Source: Eretmocerus hayati (lineage: Eukaryota > Arthropoda > Insecta > Hymenoptera > Aphelinidae). From it: a DNA stretch of 64,000 nucleotides. This document shows positions 34,876 to 46,401 of the stretch, piece by piece. Under the pieces are notes generated by a model, which saw only the letters and a program-made list of their open reading frames with translations, was not told where the DNA came from and did no database searches. A program made the translations under genes and the position numbers. The stretch covers positions 73,305,186 to 73,369,185 of the forward strand of contig CM056743.1 in NCBI GenBank assembly GCA_029851415.1. The letters are read 5' to 3'. Positions within the stretch are counted from its first letter, which is position 1. Each line of letters begins with the position of its first letter.

Positions 34876-35280
34876 GAACTCACGAATGATCAAATTCCTT
34901 AAGCGGATTCAAATCTCCTGAACTCAGAATTCCATGCTTGGAATCCACATTTTAAGTTCATTATATGAATAATTAAGTACACATTGAAGGAGATATCACA
35001 TACGAGGTTAAAGCCCTCAAATTTGAAACCTTTATTCGGTTGGAATTATTCCATTATCTAAATAAGCGTAACCACGAATTCATATTGATGAATTAAATAT
35101 ATCTTAGTTGTCAAATTCACCCAAAGGTGAGATTTTTTTGATAATATCATCAGATATGTTCAAGAATCTAAGCATTGCAGACGTGATAAACTTCAGCTAG
35201 GAATCCATTGTTCATGTAAACGTGTTATACGAGCCGCAGTAGGAGCAGTGCTTCAGAACAATAGATGCACATTCGATTCT

Positions 35281-35315
35281 TTTGCGCGGCCAATGAACGT
35301 ACTTCGCCGCGCAAA
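35281..35315. other. Perfect hairpin with CCAATGAACG in the loop
   Basis: TTTGCGCGGC (35281-35290) is followed by CAATGAACGTACTTC and then GCCGCGCAAA (35306-35315), a perfect 10-bp stem. The block CCAATGAACG recurs in a second hairpin at 37169-37190 and directly at the 3' LTR border (44527-44536). Confidence 0.7.
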
Positions 35316-37168
35316 AATAGAAACAGTCTCTAGAGCAATAGTATTGACGAACCCTGCATTTTGCAACGAATAATGACGAGCAGAGTCTTATTTAAATATA
35401 TATCAAGAATCACGATTTTCGAATTAAACGATTGGGTATGAAGGAAATTGATGTAACTTGCTTTGAATCTTTAATCTAGAATTGCGTTACTAAGAGTGAA
35501 ATCCAGAAAAGAATCGTATTCCTTCAAATCAGCGAGTCACTGGAGAATGCGCGTATTCATTCGCAAGTGATACAAGAGCGTCAAATTAAAATCATAGAGC
35601 ACGAAGTCAGGAGTGCCAATCTAAGCCAGTAAGATGGTGAACGTGGGGCAATCTGCGCGTCGTTGAATGATTCATAGTAAGTGGACCCTACTGGTCTCGC
35701 AGAGGGTAGAAATTTATTTGCTATAGCCACATCAAGGTGTCTAGATGAAGCTTTGAATAATGCCCTCAGAAGCCCAGGGGTTTCATACGAAAGGTTTTAT
35801 CCTCCCCCAGTTTCCTAACAGTCCAATGTACGCAAAATTTGCCTCAACAATCCGACACAAACACTGAAAAAGAAGGAAAAAGGGGAATACCAGGAAAAAA
35901 CCGCAATGTTCAACAGCAAGCATTTTCTTACTGCGAAAAAGGCATTCGTGGCCCAGCACTGAAGTGAATGATGAGCTCTAAGAGATTCAAATTGAATCAG
36001 CTCAGAGAATTCCTTTCGTCAACCATTGCGACTCTACGAAAAAGGCTTTACGGGTATGTCCCAAAAGAAGAAAAAAAACGTCCAAAAGCAAGAGGACAGC
36101 TGTTATCTGCGGGGAAGTGAGATCAATGCTCCAGAAAAAGAAGTTCGAGGTATAAAACTTGGGCAAAGATCAAGAACTTGATCAAACTAGAAGTAGAGTG
36201 TGGAGGAAGTTCGCGAAACATATTTCATTCACAGTTCTTACGAATGATCAAGAGTTGCAGTTCGCTCATGAGGACAAAGCATAGAAGATGAGAATCCAAG
36301 TTCACTAGAGATCCTCGGACAACAGTCAATGATTGTAGTTCACTGCAGACTGATAAGCATTCGAAGAATGCAAATACAAATGGGATGAGATAAGAGACCA
36401 CAGTGACTTAGGAGGCGTGATTTCATTGGATCCAACGTCACACCGAACTTCATCTATCCCGATGGTGGCCATCTCAAATTCCTCAATACACCAGCTCTAT
36501 CACGCAGACAGCAGAAATCCAGGCAATACGCTGAATGCAAACAAGTCTTTCCCTTATCCATATCCTATCCAAAAACAGAACCGATCGTCTAAAATTTTTG
36601 GGCTTGAGAAATTATAGGACAGAAATGAAATAATGGGGCGTAGAAATGTACATACTTTGACTCGAAAAAGAATGACGAGCATACGCATTGATGTGGTTGC
36701 TCCAAAGAGCAGCGCGAGTTGACTCGGAAAAGCGAATGATTCATGCTCATCTGCCTGTACTGGTTGCGTTTGCCTCACGGACCTCGTATTTGTTTTTCTC
36801 TCGATCATGAAATGTGAGAAGTAGTGCTTTGCTCAACCTTCACTTGATCCACGGTTTACTTTTGGAATAATTTTGAATACGTATTGAACCACGAGAGAAT
36901 GATGCGGTGGACCGTTTTGGATGCGTTCCCCTGAAACAATTCCTTTTCAGGACTACTCCGCGGCGAGGTGTGTTTTTGAAATATTCCTCCGGAGACTTTC
37001 CATATTTCATGGCGCGGATTCGTTTCACAAATTTGGGTCACACTGAAGAAGAGCGAATGAATGCGAGTACTTATCCAGACTTTAAGTTATGCGTGATCTA
37101 TTTCGTTAGCACAGTAAACTCCCAGAGTGACTAAATTTTCTTCACGTCAAGATACTCAAATATGTTTA

Positions 37169-37190
37169 GCGCTGCCAATGAACGCAGCGC
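37169..37190. other. Hairpin GCGCTG-CCAATGAACG-CAGCGC
   Basis: A perfect 6-bp GC-rich stem around the same ten-base loop as the hairpin at 35281. The stems differ in sequence while the loop is conserved. Confidence 0.65.
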
Positions 37191-38109
37191 ATGAATTTTC
37201 TCCCAATTTCTATTCTCCATTGGCACTGTCGTGATGTAAACATAAGGATAAGCTTCCAAAGCAATACAATTGGAGATAAAAGGGATAAGAGTACATGATG
37301 ACCATAGTAAATGGAGGTGGAGATGAGAACTAAGTTACTCGCATACGAGCTGAACAGAAAAAATCTGTCGAAAGTTTTCATCATATGTGAACTATGAAAC
37401 ATTTCAGTTACAGAAGCAGAATTGAAAAAATCGGCGAGACACAGTTGGTAGCTGAGGGATATGTATGGAAAATTGAGAAATACATGTCAAAACTAGTAGA
37501 TATCAAGTTCGTGATATTGATTCATCGATTTTAGAGGTAGTTCCATTCTACCCCACCCCGTTCCATTTTACCCCATCTGAAAAAATACGATAGGAAACAT
37601 TGATTTCCATGATAATTGAACCTGATTTATCGATGCCAAACGGAATTTGAGTCATTTAGACTAATTTGGCGATTTCAACCCCTTCTCAACCCCCACCCTC
37701 TCAATTCAAAAATTTAAAAAGTTTAGAAAATTGGATCATACCGTGAAAGTAGTATCCCCACAGTGAAGTTTCCGCTGTTGGAACATTTTTTTCTCAAGAA
37801 ACTACCCCCACCCCACCACTTTGAAACACCCAAACCAACCCCAATTAATGTAAAACTCACCCTCGGATCATCCGGCGTCTAAATCCGATGAGCAGTGGTT
37901 AACGAAAAAAATGACCCAAAATGCCCCAAAATGTCCCATAATGCCCCAAAAGTAATACCGTATGCGCCATATAGACCGAAAATAACAAGTATCTCACGAA
38001 AACCCAAAAACTCCCACCCCCAAGACGTCCAAATCAACTCCACCCAAAACCCGAATTCTTCATCACTGAGACAAAGGAGATGAGTGAATCAAGATGCAAG
38101 CTCGTAGTT

Positions 38110-38575
38110 CCGCACGCACACTAACCTATCGGTGAGCCTGCAAATCGATCTCCAGTGACAGCACATACAGTACGTTTGCTCTGCAGATCATACTATGCGA
38201 TCGAACACACATACTATCAACCTATTGGTGAGCCTGCGAATCGATCTCCAGCCACAGTATAGCTGCATTCACCGAGCATGATCTTTCAATGCACAGCCGC
38301 ACGCACACTAACAACCTATCGGTGAGGCTGCGCGAATCGATCTCCAGCCCCAGTACAGCTGCATTCAACGAGCATGATCTTTCAATACAAATCCGCACGC
38401 ACACTAACAACCTGTCGGTGAGACTGCGAATCGATCTCCACTCGCCATGCATACAGCACGCGTTCGCACTTACCACGCATCGGAGTCTCCATTGGAAATC
38501 AATGCAGTTTGACACTCACACTGTTGTACTGTCCGTGAGACTGCGAATCGATCTCCACCCAGAGCGCATACAATT
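38110..38575. repeat. Minisatellite, about 5 units of 90-125 bp
   Basis: The core CGGTGAGxCTGCGAATCGAT followed by CTCCA occurs five times: near 38130, 38223, 38319, 38414 and 38539. Linkers share CGCACGCACACTAACAACCT and CATGATCTTTCAAT. Frames running through it on both strands are repeat artefacts with internally repeated peptides. Confidence 0.85.
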
Positions 38576-38709
38576 TATATGCGTATATAAAGAGATGATA
38601 GGACTGACACTAAAATCACTATTATTCTATGAATTTTTTCGAGTAATACATAAAAATTTTTTTTTTGGCGAACGTCGATCAATACGAAGTCAGTAAGCAC
38701 GGATCTGTA

Positions 38710-39826
38710 GAACTAGGTCTAAATCCATGGTGCAGACCACCCACGGGATTGTTGTGGGATATCATTTTAGGCCCCTGTGGGATCATTTTCCAGCTAATAT
38801 GAAAATCGCCACTTGGGCCGTTTTTTAATGAAGTCCAAAATACGTGTTTTTTCGTGACCTTTCGACCTCTTACGCTCTATAACTCGAACGGGATGCGTTT
38901 TTTTGAAAAATTTGTAGAGACCTTTTTTGTAGATCTGAAGAAATTAACAGAGAATATGTCCTTGTCCAATCTCAAAAGACTGACCCGTTGAAGAAATTAG
39001 AGCTTTTTTCATGAAAAATTATATTCTTCCCGCTCTCTCGCTTCACAGCTCGAACGGGACGCATTTTTTCGAGAAATGTGTAGAGACCTTTTTTGTAGAT
39101 CCTGAAAAATTAAGCGAAAATATGTCCTTGTCTTATCCCGTAAGACTCATTTGTTGCGCATATGAGAGGTTTTTTCACCAGAGATCGTATTTACCCCGTA
39201 ATTTTCCTCTGTTTTATAGACATAATGATAAAATAATGTGTTCCATCGATATTTCTATAGGATAATTCTCTATGAGCTATGAACTTCCGATGGAACACAT
39301 TATTTTATAGTTTTGTCTATAAAACCGAGGAAAATTACGAGGGGAATACGATCTCTGGTGAAAAAACCTCTCATATGCGCAACAAATGAGTCTTACGGGA
39401 TAAGATAAGGACATATTTTTCCTTAATTCTTCAAGATCTACAAAAAAGGTCTCTACACATCTTTCGAAAAAATGCGTTCCGTTCGAGCTGTGAAGCGAGA
39501 GAGCGGGAAGAATATAATTTTTCATGAAAAAAGCTCTAATTTCTTCAACGGGCCAGTCTTTTGAGATTGGACAAGGACATATTCTTTGTTAATTTTTTCA
39601 GATCTACAAAAAAGGTCTCTACAAATTTTTCAAAAAAACGCATCCCGTTCGAATTATAGAGCGTAAGAGGTCGAAAGGTCACGAAAAAACACGTTTTTTG
39701 AGCTTTATTAAAAAACGGCCCAAGTGGCGATTTTCATATTAGCTGGAAAATGATCCGACGGGAGCCTAAAATGATATCCCACAACAATCCCGTGGGTGGT
39801 CAGCACCATTGATTTAGACCTAGTTC
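38710..39826. mobile_element. Foldback element inside the 15.5-kb LTR element, TA target site
   Basis: 1,117 bp. The left end GAACTAGGTCTAAATCCATG and the right end are inverted copies; the arms match over nearly their full length (for example AAAATCGCCACTTGGGCCGT on the left, complemented near 39713), with the centre near 39265. TA lies immediately outside both ends (38708-38709 and 39827-39828). No transposase. The paired frames on opposite strands are mirror images. It is nested in the LTR element and inserted next to one copy of the duplicated segment. Confidence 0.87.
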
Positions 39827-39854
39827 TAGAGACCCGTGAAGATGTGCCTATGAG

Positions 39855-40710
39855 ATGGCCGATTCTTGGTTTTTCGCCTCGAGCAAAAATGATCATAACT
39901 AAACAACTATTGGGTGGAATCGACTTTAATTTAGCTCAAAATGTACAAAAAGAAGTGACCTACGCGGCAAATAGCTGTGCATAGTGAGTTTTACGATAAT
40001 GGTTGAGTTGTTGACAAAACCTGAGTTGCGTCCGATACGGTAGTGGCATCGGCAAAAATGGGTATCGCGGTTGAATATCTTTATTGTAAACACTTGGGAT
40101 GAATTCGAATCTCGTTATTCACCTACTGGTACCTCTGAACTACTCTGAAAAAAACCTTAATAGCCTCCTGGATGGGTTTACCTTGCAATGAAGTCGGATC
40201 GAAGAGAAAAAAATGCAGTTTCCGTCGTTCGGGTCGGTTAGCGAAAAATGGATGATTTCATTCTGCCAGATTGAATATAATGGGAACTTACCTTGTGAAT
40301 AATCAAAAAGGTAGACGATCTACGTATCTAACTTTTCAAATACTTCGACGAGCCGAAAAATGAAAAATGGAATAATTACGGGTGGTTAATGGTTGAAAAT
40401 CGCAGTTACTCGCACGAAAAATCAGAAGGTGCGCGAGCGTTGATTACCCAAAATCTAAAGGTCGGAGGGAAGCTCGCAATAGCTTATATTGAAGCCGGGA
40501 CACTAAACAATAAGACGGTACGGGTAGAATCTTCAATTTAATTAATGAGGGCGGTAGCAAATAAATTTCGGAGGACTCCGAAAGTCCTCAACCGACGCGA
40601 AAATCGAACGGTAAAATTATAATGACTTAAAATCATTATTTAACCTGGCACGTTCCTTGAACTTCATTGACCCCATACCTAGTCCAAAGTCGAGGAAACG
40701 GCCAAAATTC
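39855..40710. repeat. Direct duplication, copy 1
   Basis: This segment aligns with 42222-43085 at a constant offset of about 2,367 bases. Examples are GATGATTTCAT at 40251 and 42617, CGCAATAGCTTAT at 40475 and its near match at 42840, and AACTATTGGGT at 39905 and its near match at 42272. Divergence is considerable, with many substitutions. Non-coding. Confidence 0.8.
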
Positions 40711-42221
40711 TAGTTAAATCATGCAAAATAAAAATCAACTCCAGAATTTGATGAAATAAGTTGAAAAAACGAAACAAAAAAATCATATTTTTTTTTCTCT
40801 CTTTTTAACTACAAGATATCTCAGGTAATACTAGGGAGGACCCGTTTCTATCAAGTTGCTTTACGAAAGAATTTCAGAGAAGTGAGAATCTCAGTTTGAG
40901 ATGTTGAAAAATTTTCTTCAAATTACATGAAAAAACGCGTATTTTGACCCATCAAATGACCACTACACCACTGACACCAGTCAAATGACCTTAATACACG
41001 TTCATTGTTATTGCAAATCTATTTTGTCAAATATCTAAACAACTACAAACCCCATCAGGAACACCAGAAACATTATGTAAGCATCTGAAAGAGGAAAATA
41101 CCGGTTTCCGATACGTAAAATAGCCATATGCGTGATCTCAGTTTTCTCATCTCATTTTTCAAATTTGCCGATGTAATCGTAAGAAGTGAGTCGAGTAGTA
41201 TCATATCATGGAGACAAACTAACAATCAAAGCCAAAACCTGAATAGAAAAAGTCTGGCACCGAAATATTAGGTGGTCCAAATTTCACCCAAAAAGTCACC
41301 ATCGGCGCTAAAAACAAGCGCGTATCCGACCATGAATCGAACAATTTTGGTGATATTACATTGAAAATTGGTATGAACATTTCTTCAAATGCATACTACT
41401 GGAAATGAAACCGATCGACTAACTAAAAATTTTTAAATGGCCACAGTAAGGTGAAAATCTATATAAATCACAGTTTCTCGTACGTAAATAGAGGTACACA
41501 AAAAAGTACCATAACTCGGTCAATTTTCATCCGATTTAGACGTGTAAAGGCTTAAATTGAAGGTTTTTTTAAGAACTATACAACCATTTGATAGGAAAAG
41601 CTTCAGAAATTGGGAGTTTTGAAAAATGTTAGAGCTGAAAGTTCACAATTTTACTAATCGAGAGAACCCTTTTTCACGCTTTTCTATTTACAATCCCACA
41701 TAGCATCGGATTAAAAATAATGTAAATAAATTACAATTGAGAATTAAAGTCAACTCGAGAGAGAGAAAGTATTTGTTGTGACTGACGAAAAATGATCCAC
41801 AGCTGCAGGCGATAAAAATTTTTCTCTCTTCAAGCTGCATGATTACGTCCATATATGGCTATGTAGACTATACCCATTGTATATGCAGGAACGGAGGAGA
41901 AACAGTGGGACTGACCGATTGAATCAGGTGGCTGGAAGCTATAGCAATGAGCAACCGCAGGCCAGATCAATGTACGAATATATATATATATATATATATA
42001 TATCATGCACATGAGTATATGCACTGTGCAGAGAAGCTGACGCGCGATTAGTTCGACCGCATTTCAAGGGATTGTGAGTTCAATACTCGCTCCCCGTTTT
42101 TCAGAAAACAACCCTTAAGATCCGGTTTGGCGCTTTGAGTCCTATGATACTCGGACAATCAAGCTTATATGTTATAGACATGGCTTAGGTACATTAATCA
42201 CAGATATTTCGATGAAATTTG
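40711..42221. other. Internal non-coding region of the 15.5-kb element, part 2
   Basis: Lies between the two copies of the direct duplication. Contains an (AT)n run at about 41979-42002. Near 42072-42091 a tRNA-like T-arm (GTGAG-TTCAATA-CTCGC) occurs without a matching acceptor stem, so it is not called as a tRNA. No gene found. Confidence 0.45.
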
Positions 42222-43085
42222 GGTATCCGAACGATAATTTTCGCGGTAAGCAAAAGTACGCGTAACTCGGGAACTACTGGGTCTAATCGACTTCAATTGA
42301 GCTTGAATTATATCTAAGGAACCAAACTCAATGATGATCATTCGTGGGAGACGATTCCACGAATGGCCATCGAATGGCGGAAAAATTCTGGGCCGTCTCC
42401 GGTACAATGGAATCACGAGCAAAAATAGGTATCGGGCGCGTCTAAACATGTTTCAATGACTCCCTAGGGGTTTTTTCCAAATGAATTACCTACCTACACC
42501 CTTCTAATACTGCAAGAAGTTTGCAATACCCGTTTAGATTGAGGTCATTCACAAGAAGCGAGGACCAAAAGAGCAAAGTTGAGATTTTTGTAAGTCGAGC
42601 CGACTAGTGAAGAATGGATGATTTCATCCTGTCAAATTGAATATTGCAGGAAATGGCCTTGTGAATTATTCAAAGAGTAGATGACCCACATATCTAACTT
42701 TTCAAACACTTCCACAAGTCAGAAAATGAAAAAGGGAACAATGAAGGGTATTTAACGGTGGAAAACTGCAGTTACTTGCACGAAAAATCAGAGGGTGCGT
42801 GAATGGCGATTACTCAAAGTCTGAAGATCCAATTGAAGCGCACAATAGCTTATTTCGAAGCTAAGATTTGAAACAAAAATACAATATAGGTATGATCTTC
42901 AGTTTAGTTAATGGGAACAGAGTGTGAATAGGCTTTGGAGCACTTCGAAAGTACTCGAGTGATACGAAAGTTGGACGATAAGACTATATCTATCTCTTGT
43001 GGTGGCTCGAAAATGATGGTCTAGTAACTCCGGCACCTTCTTTAGAACTTTTCTGACCCTGACAAAACGAAATCCAAGAAGGACT
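42222..43085. repeat. Direct duplication, copy 2
   Basis: Counterpart of 39855-40710 in the same orientation. It shares ATATCTAACTTTTCAAA and TTACTxGCACGAAAAATCAG with copy 1. This copy has no foldback element at its left edge. Confidence 0.8.
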
Positions 43086-44536
43086 ATACGCGTGGTCCAA
43101 GTATGCTCAAAAATTTATAGCTCACGGCATAAATTTGGAGCCGTATTTTCACCGAGAAATATAACTAAATCAAGCATGGAATGCAATAAGAACCGGACGT
43201 AACGAAAGAAATCAGGTTGCATCGTAGCCATGCAGATCAGTCAAAAGAATGAATACAAATAGGACAACTTATTCTCCCACCTCATTTATTCGGGACTTCA
43301 TTATTTGTTGATTTGCATCACTGTTCTATGCATCGCAAGAGTCTTTTGCCTGGGGGGGTTCCCTTGTCTAATCATGAGAAGACTTGTTTCAGGATATGTC
43401 ATGTCTATCCAGAGATGAATTGTACATCAGAAACCATATCAAGCATGAGACAAAAAATGCAACCAGGAGCATTATAAGCAAATGTGTCACATGTAAATGA
43501 ATATTTGGAACAAAAAGACACGAATATTCACACGGAAGAGAATTCCACCTATGATGAATGGATTGGAAATACCAAAGTCGATGGAAATTTTGCACTGGAA
43601 AAATCAAGATTTATAATAGGCGAGTCATATACAGAATACGTTGGCGGAATACTGTGTGAGGATGGCATGCCAATACATGTGAACGGAGATTCTCATGGAA
43701 GAGCCAGAATGTGAAACTCACTATCAAAATTTTATAATCCAATTTTGAGACCATTTCTTCATGCGAGGGAGAGAGACTGATTAAATTAAGTAAATCATAA
43801 CTTTGAGAATAAGATACAGATATTCATGCCTTCAGCAGTAAATGCTCAAAGTATTTCGTATAACCAACACAGCAAATATTTAGAGGAAGAGAGAGAGCAT
43901 TACGATAAATCAAACAGCATTCTTTCTTGTCGATAATACCATAGTAATAATCGCTCGGTCACGAAATATCTTTACTCCAGCATTTCAAGCACACGCTAAC
44001 ATTTTAGTCAATCATTAGTTTGATGATACGTTGAATATATTGATGCTACCAGATTGATTTCATTTTGAGACTTTCCGGGAGATAGATTTTCACGCCTCTA
44101 GTTCAACTGGTATTCGCGTTACTGCACGAATATATGGTCCTAACCTAATGAAATTTCCTCAGTTATGAACTTCCACGCTACCAAAATTAATTATCATACC
44201 ATTCATACGATATTTACTAAGAGACTCGTGTATTGAATCAAATATCAGCTACTGTAAGAAATTACTTGAAGACTATATATGTAGAAAATACTACCTAATT
44301 TTAATCTAACAATGTACCCAAGATATATTTGCGTTGTCAAATGGATGTATTGATCTCATCTTTCATACATCCACTGAGAGTACAAGAATTCCATTTTAGT
44401 TGTAATGTCATATGGTGGAAGTATTCTCAAATTTATGCTACCCTAGAAGAATTTATTCTTAAAAATTTCAAAACCAAATGAGACCATACCTCTTCATAAC
44501 CTTCTGATCCGGGGATCAGTTGCGCGCCAATGAACG
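43086..44536. other. Internal non-coding region of the 15.5-kb element, part 3
   Basis: AT-rich with no motif. A 76-codon open frame at 43484-43714 has no recognised similarity. The last ten bases before the 3' LTR are CCAATGAACG preceded by GCGCG. A purine tract, normally required for plus-strand priming, is absent at this place. Confidence 0.45.
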
Positions 44537-45241
44537 TGTCATGGAGCTAGTCTAAGCTCCATGCCTACGAGTTGTAGTTATTGCAAGATTCGATGGAATG
44601 TGGTGCAAGTATAGCCGCACGTGCAAGAATCTATAGCTGTGCGTCATGGAGTAGATCTAGAAACACGAGCTCCAGCCATTGCAGTATCTATTGTAATGTG
44701 GTGCAACTAAGCGTCACCAACCGCGCGAGCAAGATCCAATAGCTGTGACTCAGAGGCGCCAGTCTAGAGCCTTCTAGAATGTTCGAGAACAAGCGCACTG
44801 ACGCGAGTAGGCGCGAGAACAGAGGCGCTGACGCGCATTTGACCTCAATGTGGGAACGAGTATAAAAGCGGCGTAAGAACGCTGATCCAGGCTTCTGTCC
44901 TAACAGTTGACCGCGGACTCTCACCGCGTACATTAGGCTTCTAGAGTCTCAGTCGACCACGTAAACTCGTAGCGTAGACTCCGCGATTAGCAGCATTCCT
45001 GGACGAGTAGTCTCAGTCCTTGATACTCTCGTACCATATTAGAATCAGTAGAATAACGAACAGTTGTAACAGTCTCTCTCTCGGATTTATAACTTACCTT
45101 TGAATAAAACCTATACTGCACTCAATATCTTGGACTTGTCACTCAGAGAATACCTTGCACCCCAACTTACTGACCCGACGGTCTGGTAAGGACAGAATAG
45201 AACCCATAGCACATGAACCTCAAGAACCCTGGTTCATAACA
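44537..45241 (+). repeat. 3' LTR of the 15.5-kb element
   Basis: 705 bp, nearly identical to 29776-30480 (two differences found). The homology starts exactly at TGTCATGG and ends at CATAACA. It is followed by CATT, which matches the four bases before the 5' LTR. The bases before it (AACG) do not match CATT, so a separate solo-LTR insertion is less likely. Confidence 0.92.
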
Positions 45242-45328
45242 CATTTAAAGAGTGGCTCTCATGTGTTAGGACACATTAAATAGAGGAAACATAAGCTGTT
45301 TGGGTCACTCGATAACAATAGTGTAAGG

Positions 45329-45374
45329 CAGAATGAATACATTCTGCAACACAGAATGAATACATTCTGCAACA
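45329..45374. repeat. Two tandem 23-bp units, each a small palindrome
   Basis: CAGAATGAATACATTCTGCAACA is written here as two 23-base units at 45329-45351 and 45352-45374. Within each, CAGAATG pairs with CATTCTG around AATA. Confidence 0.8.
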
Positions 45375-46190
45375 AAAATGCTAAAAAGGAGTTTGTCGCT
45401 TGAAAGTTTTTGATTTAGGTTTGCAGGTCGAGAGTTACTTCAAGTCTTTATTACTGTACTGTTCTTACACAAACCATAGTAGTATGGTGTGGTGCCTGTA
45501 GGAAGAATGAGTTAATCAGTTTAAATGTCGGAAGATGACGCAGGGTTGGCCGGGTCACCTACAAAACTCTCACCCGTCTCAGTTTTGCCGAAAGCAGTTT
45601 CGACAAAACTGGTTTCGCCCTTCCTGATTGGTCGAGAGCCCCTGCCGTATGCGCCGTGTATAAGCACCGCTTACCTTACCCTTAAAGGTGGAAGTTGTGT
45701 TCAGAAAGTATCCAGGAAAAATCTGCAAAAAATCATGTCGATAGATCTCACTTTTCTCCACCTGAATCCGCAATTTGTTTACTTTCCTCCACCTTTGTTT
45801 ATTTATGAAAAATTGTTGAACAATAGCCAACTTCTAAGCACGATATCTCAGCAGGGAAATTGACTCCAGCCCCCGGAGATGTCTCAAATGATTCCTCCAC
45901 GGCTATTTTAATTTCCTCCACCCTTAGAATGACTGGAGCGTAATTTGTTTAAGAGTAATTAGTTAAAAACATATCAGATGCTTTCGGAGCCGCCAATGCG
46001 CCTACTGCGCATGCGCTCCAAAACGAGGGAACGCCAGAACAGCGAACCGCGCAGTAGCGGCTATTTTTGAATAGATAGCTAATACACAGCTTGAGATATG
46101 CGTTGTTGATTCTCATTGATCCTCTACATTGGCACAGATCACCCTCTGGGGCGATATTCATTGTCTGAAATCCACCGCGTGTGCAGCGTA

Positions 46191-46227
46191 TAGAGATATT
46201 ATAACAATTATTGGTATAATATCTCTA
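46191..46227. repeat. Perfect 13-bp inverted repeat
   Basis: TAGAGATATTATA at 46191-46203 is followed by an 11-base loop and its exact complement TATAATATCTCTA at 46215-46227. It may be the ends of a deleted small DNA element or a simple hairpin. Confidence 0.7.
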
Positions 46228-46367
46228 GTCTAATGGTGCAGCGTGACAGGTGGTTGCGTGCACGAGCGTATACACACACACATATATACACACACACATA
46301 CACATAATAACACAATATAACATATAACAGAGCGCGTCCGTTGCCCGTGGTTTCGCGGTGCATTTAT

Positions 46368-46401
46368 GCCAGGGTGACCTGAATGTCCAGGTCACCCTGG
46401 C
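46368..46401. repeat. Perfect 14-bp stem, 6-base loop
   Basis: GCCAGGGTGACCTG and CAGGTCACCCTGGC are exact complements around AATGTC. It is GC-rich in an otherwise AT-rich region. No known RNA family is recognised. Confidence 0.75.

Larger units (their letters stand above)
34876..38100. other. Internal non-coding region of the 15.5-kb element, part 1
   Basis: No pol or env motif in any frame that I could find. A short frame near 35500-35632 (LQISESLENARIHSQVIQ) looks coiled-coil-like but is closed on both sides. GC-rich hairpins lie at 35281-35315 and 37169-37190. A short tandem of AATGCCCCAA-like units lies near 37910-37952. Otherwise it is AT-rich and unremarkable. Confidence 0.5.
29776..45241 (+). 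mobile_element. 15.5-kb gag-only LTR retrotransposon, young copy
   Basis: Two 705-bp LTRs (29776-30480 and 44537-45241) begin TGTCATGG and end CATAACA, and I found only two differences between them. CATT lies directly outside both ends (29772-29775 and 45242-45245), consistent with a 4-bp target duplication of one insertion. A primer binding site follows the 5' LTR, then a leader with a splice-donor-like site, then an intact gag. No protease, reverse transcriptase, RNase H or integrase motif is present in the roughly 10.3 kb between gag and the 3' LTR; that space is filled by repeats, hairpins, a foldback element and duplications. The Gag type points to Ty3/gypsy. The element must depend on another element for enzymes. 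No polypurine tract precedes the 3' LTR. Confidence 0.8.

Noticed and set aside
38289..38696. 135-codon frame with repeated RTHTNNLSVRLR peptides
   Set aside because: Translation of the minisatellite, open on both strands by repeat structure.
39011..39525. Pair of 82-84-codon frames on opposite strands
   Set aside because: Again the two arms of a foldback element.
42030..42098. tRNA-like T-arm GTGAG-TTCAATA-CTCGC
   Set aside because: No matching acceptor stem, D-arm or anticodon arm at the expected distances.
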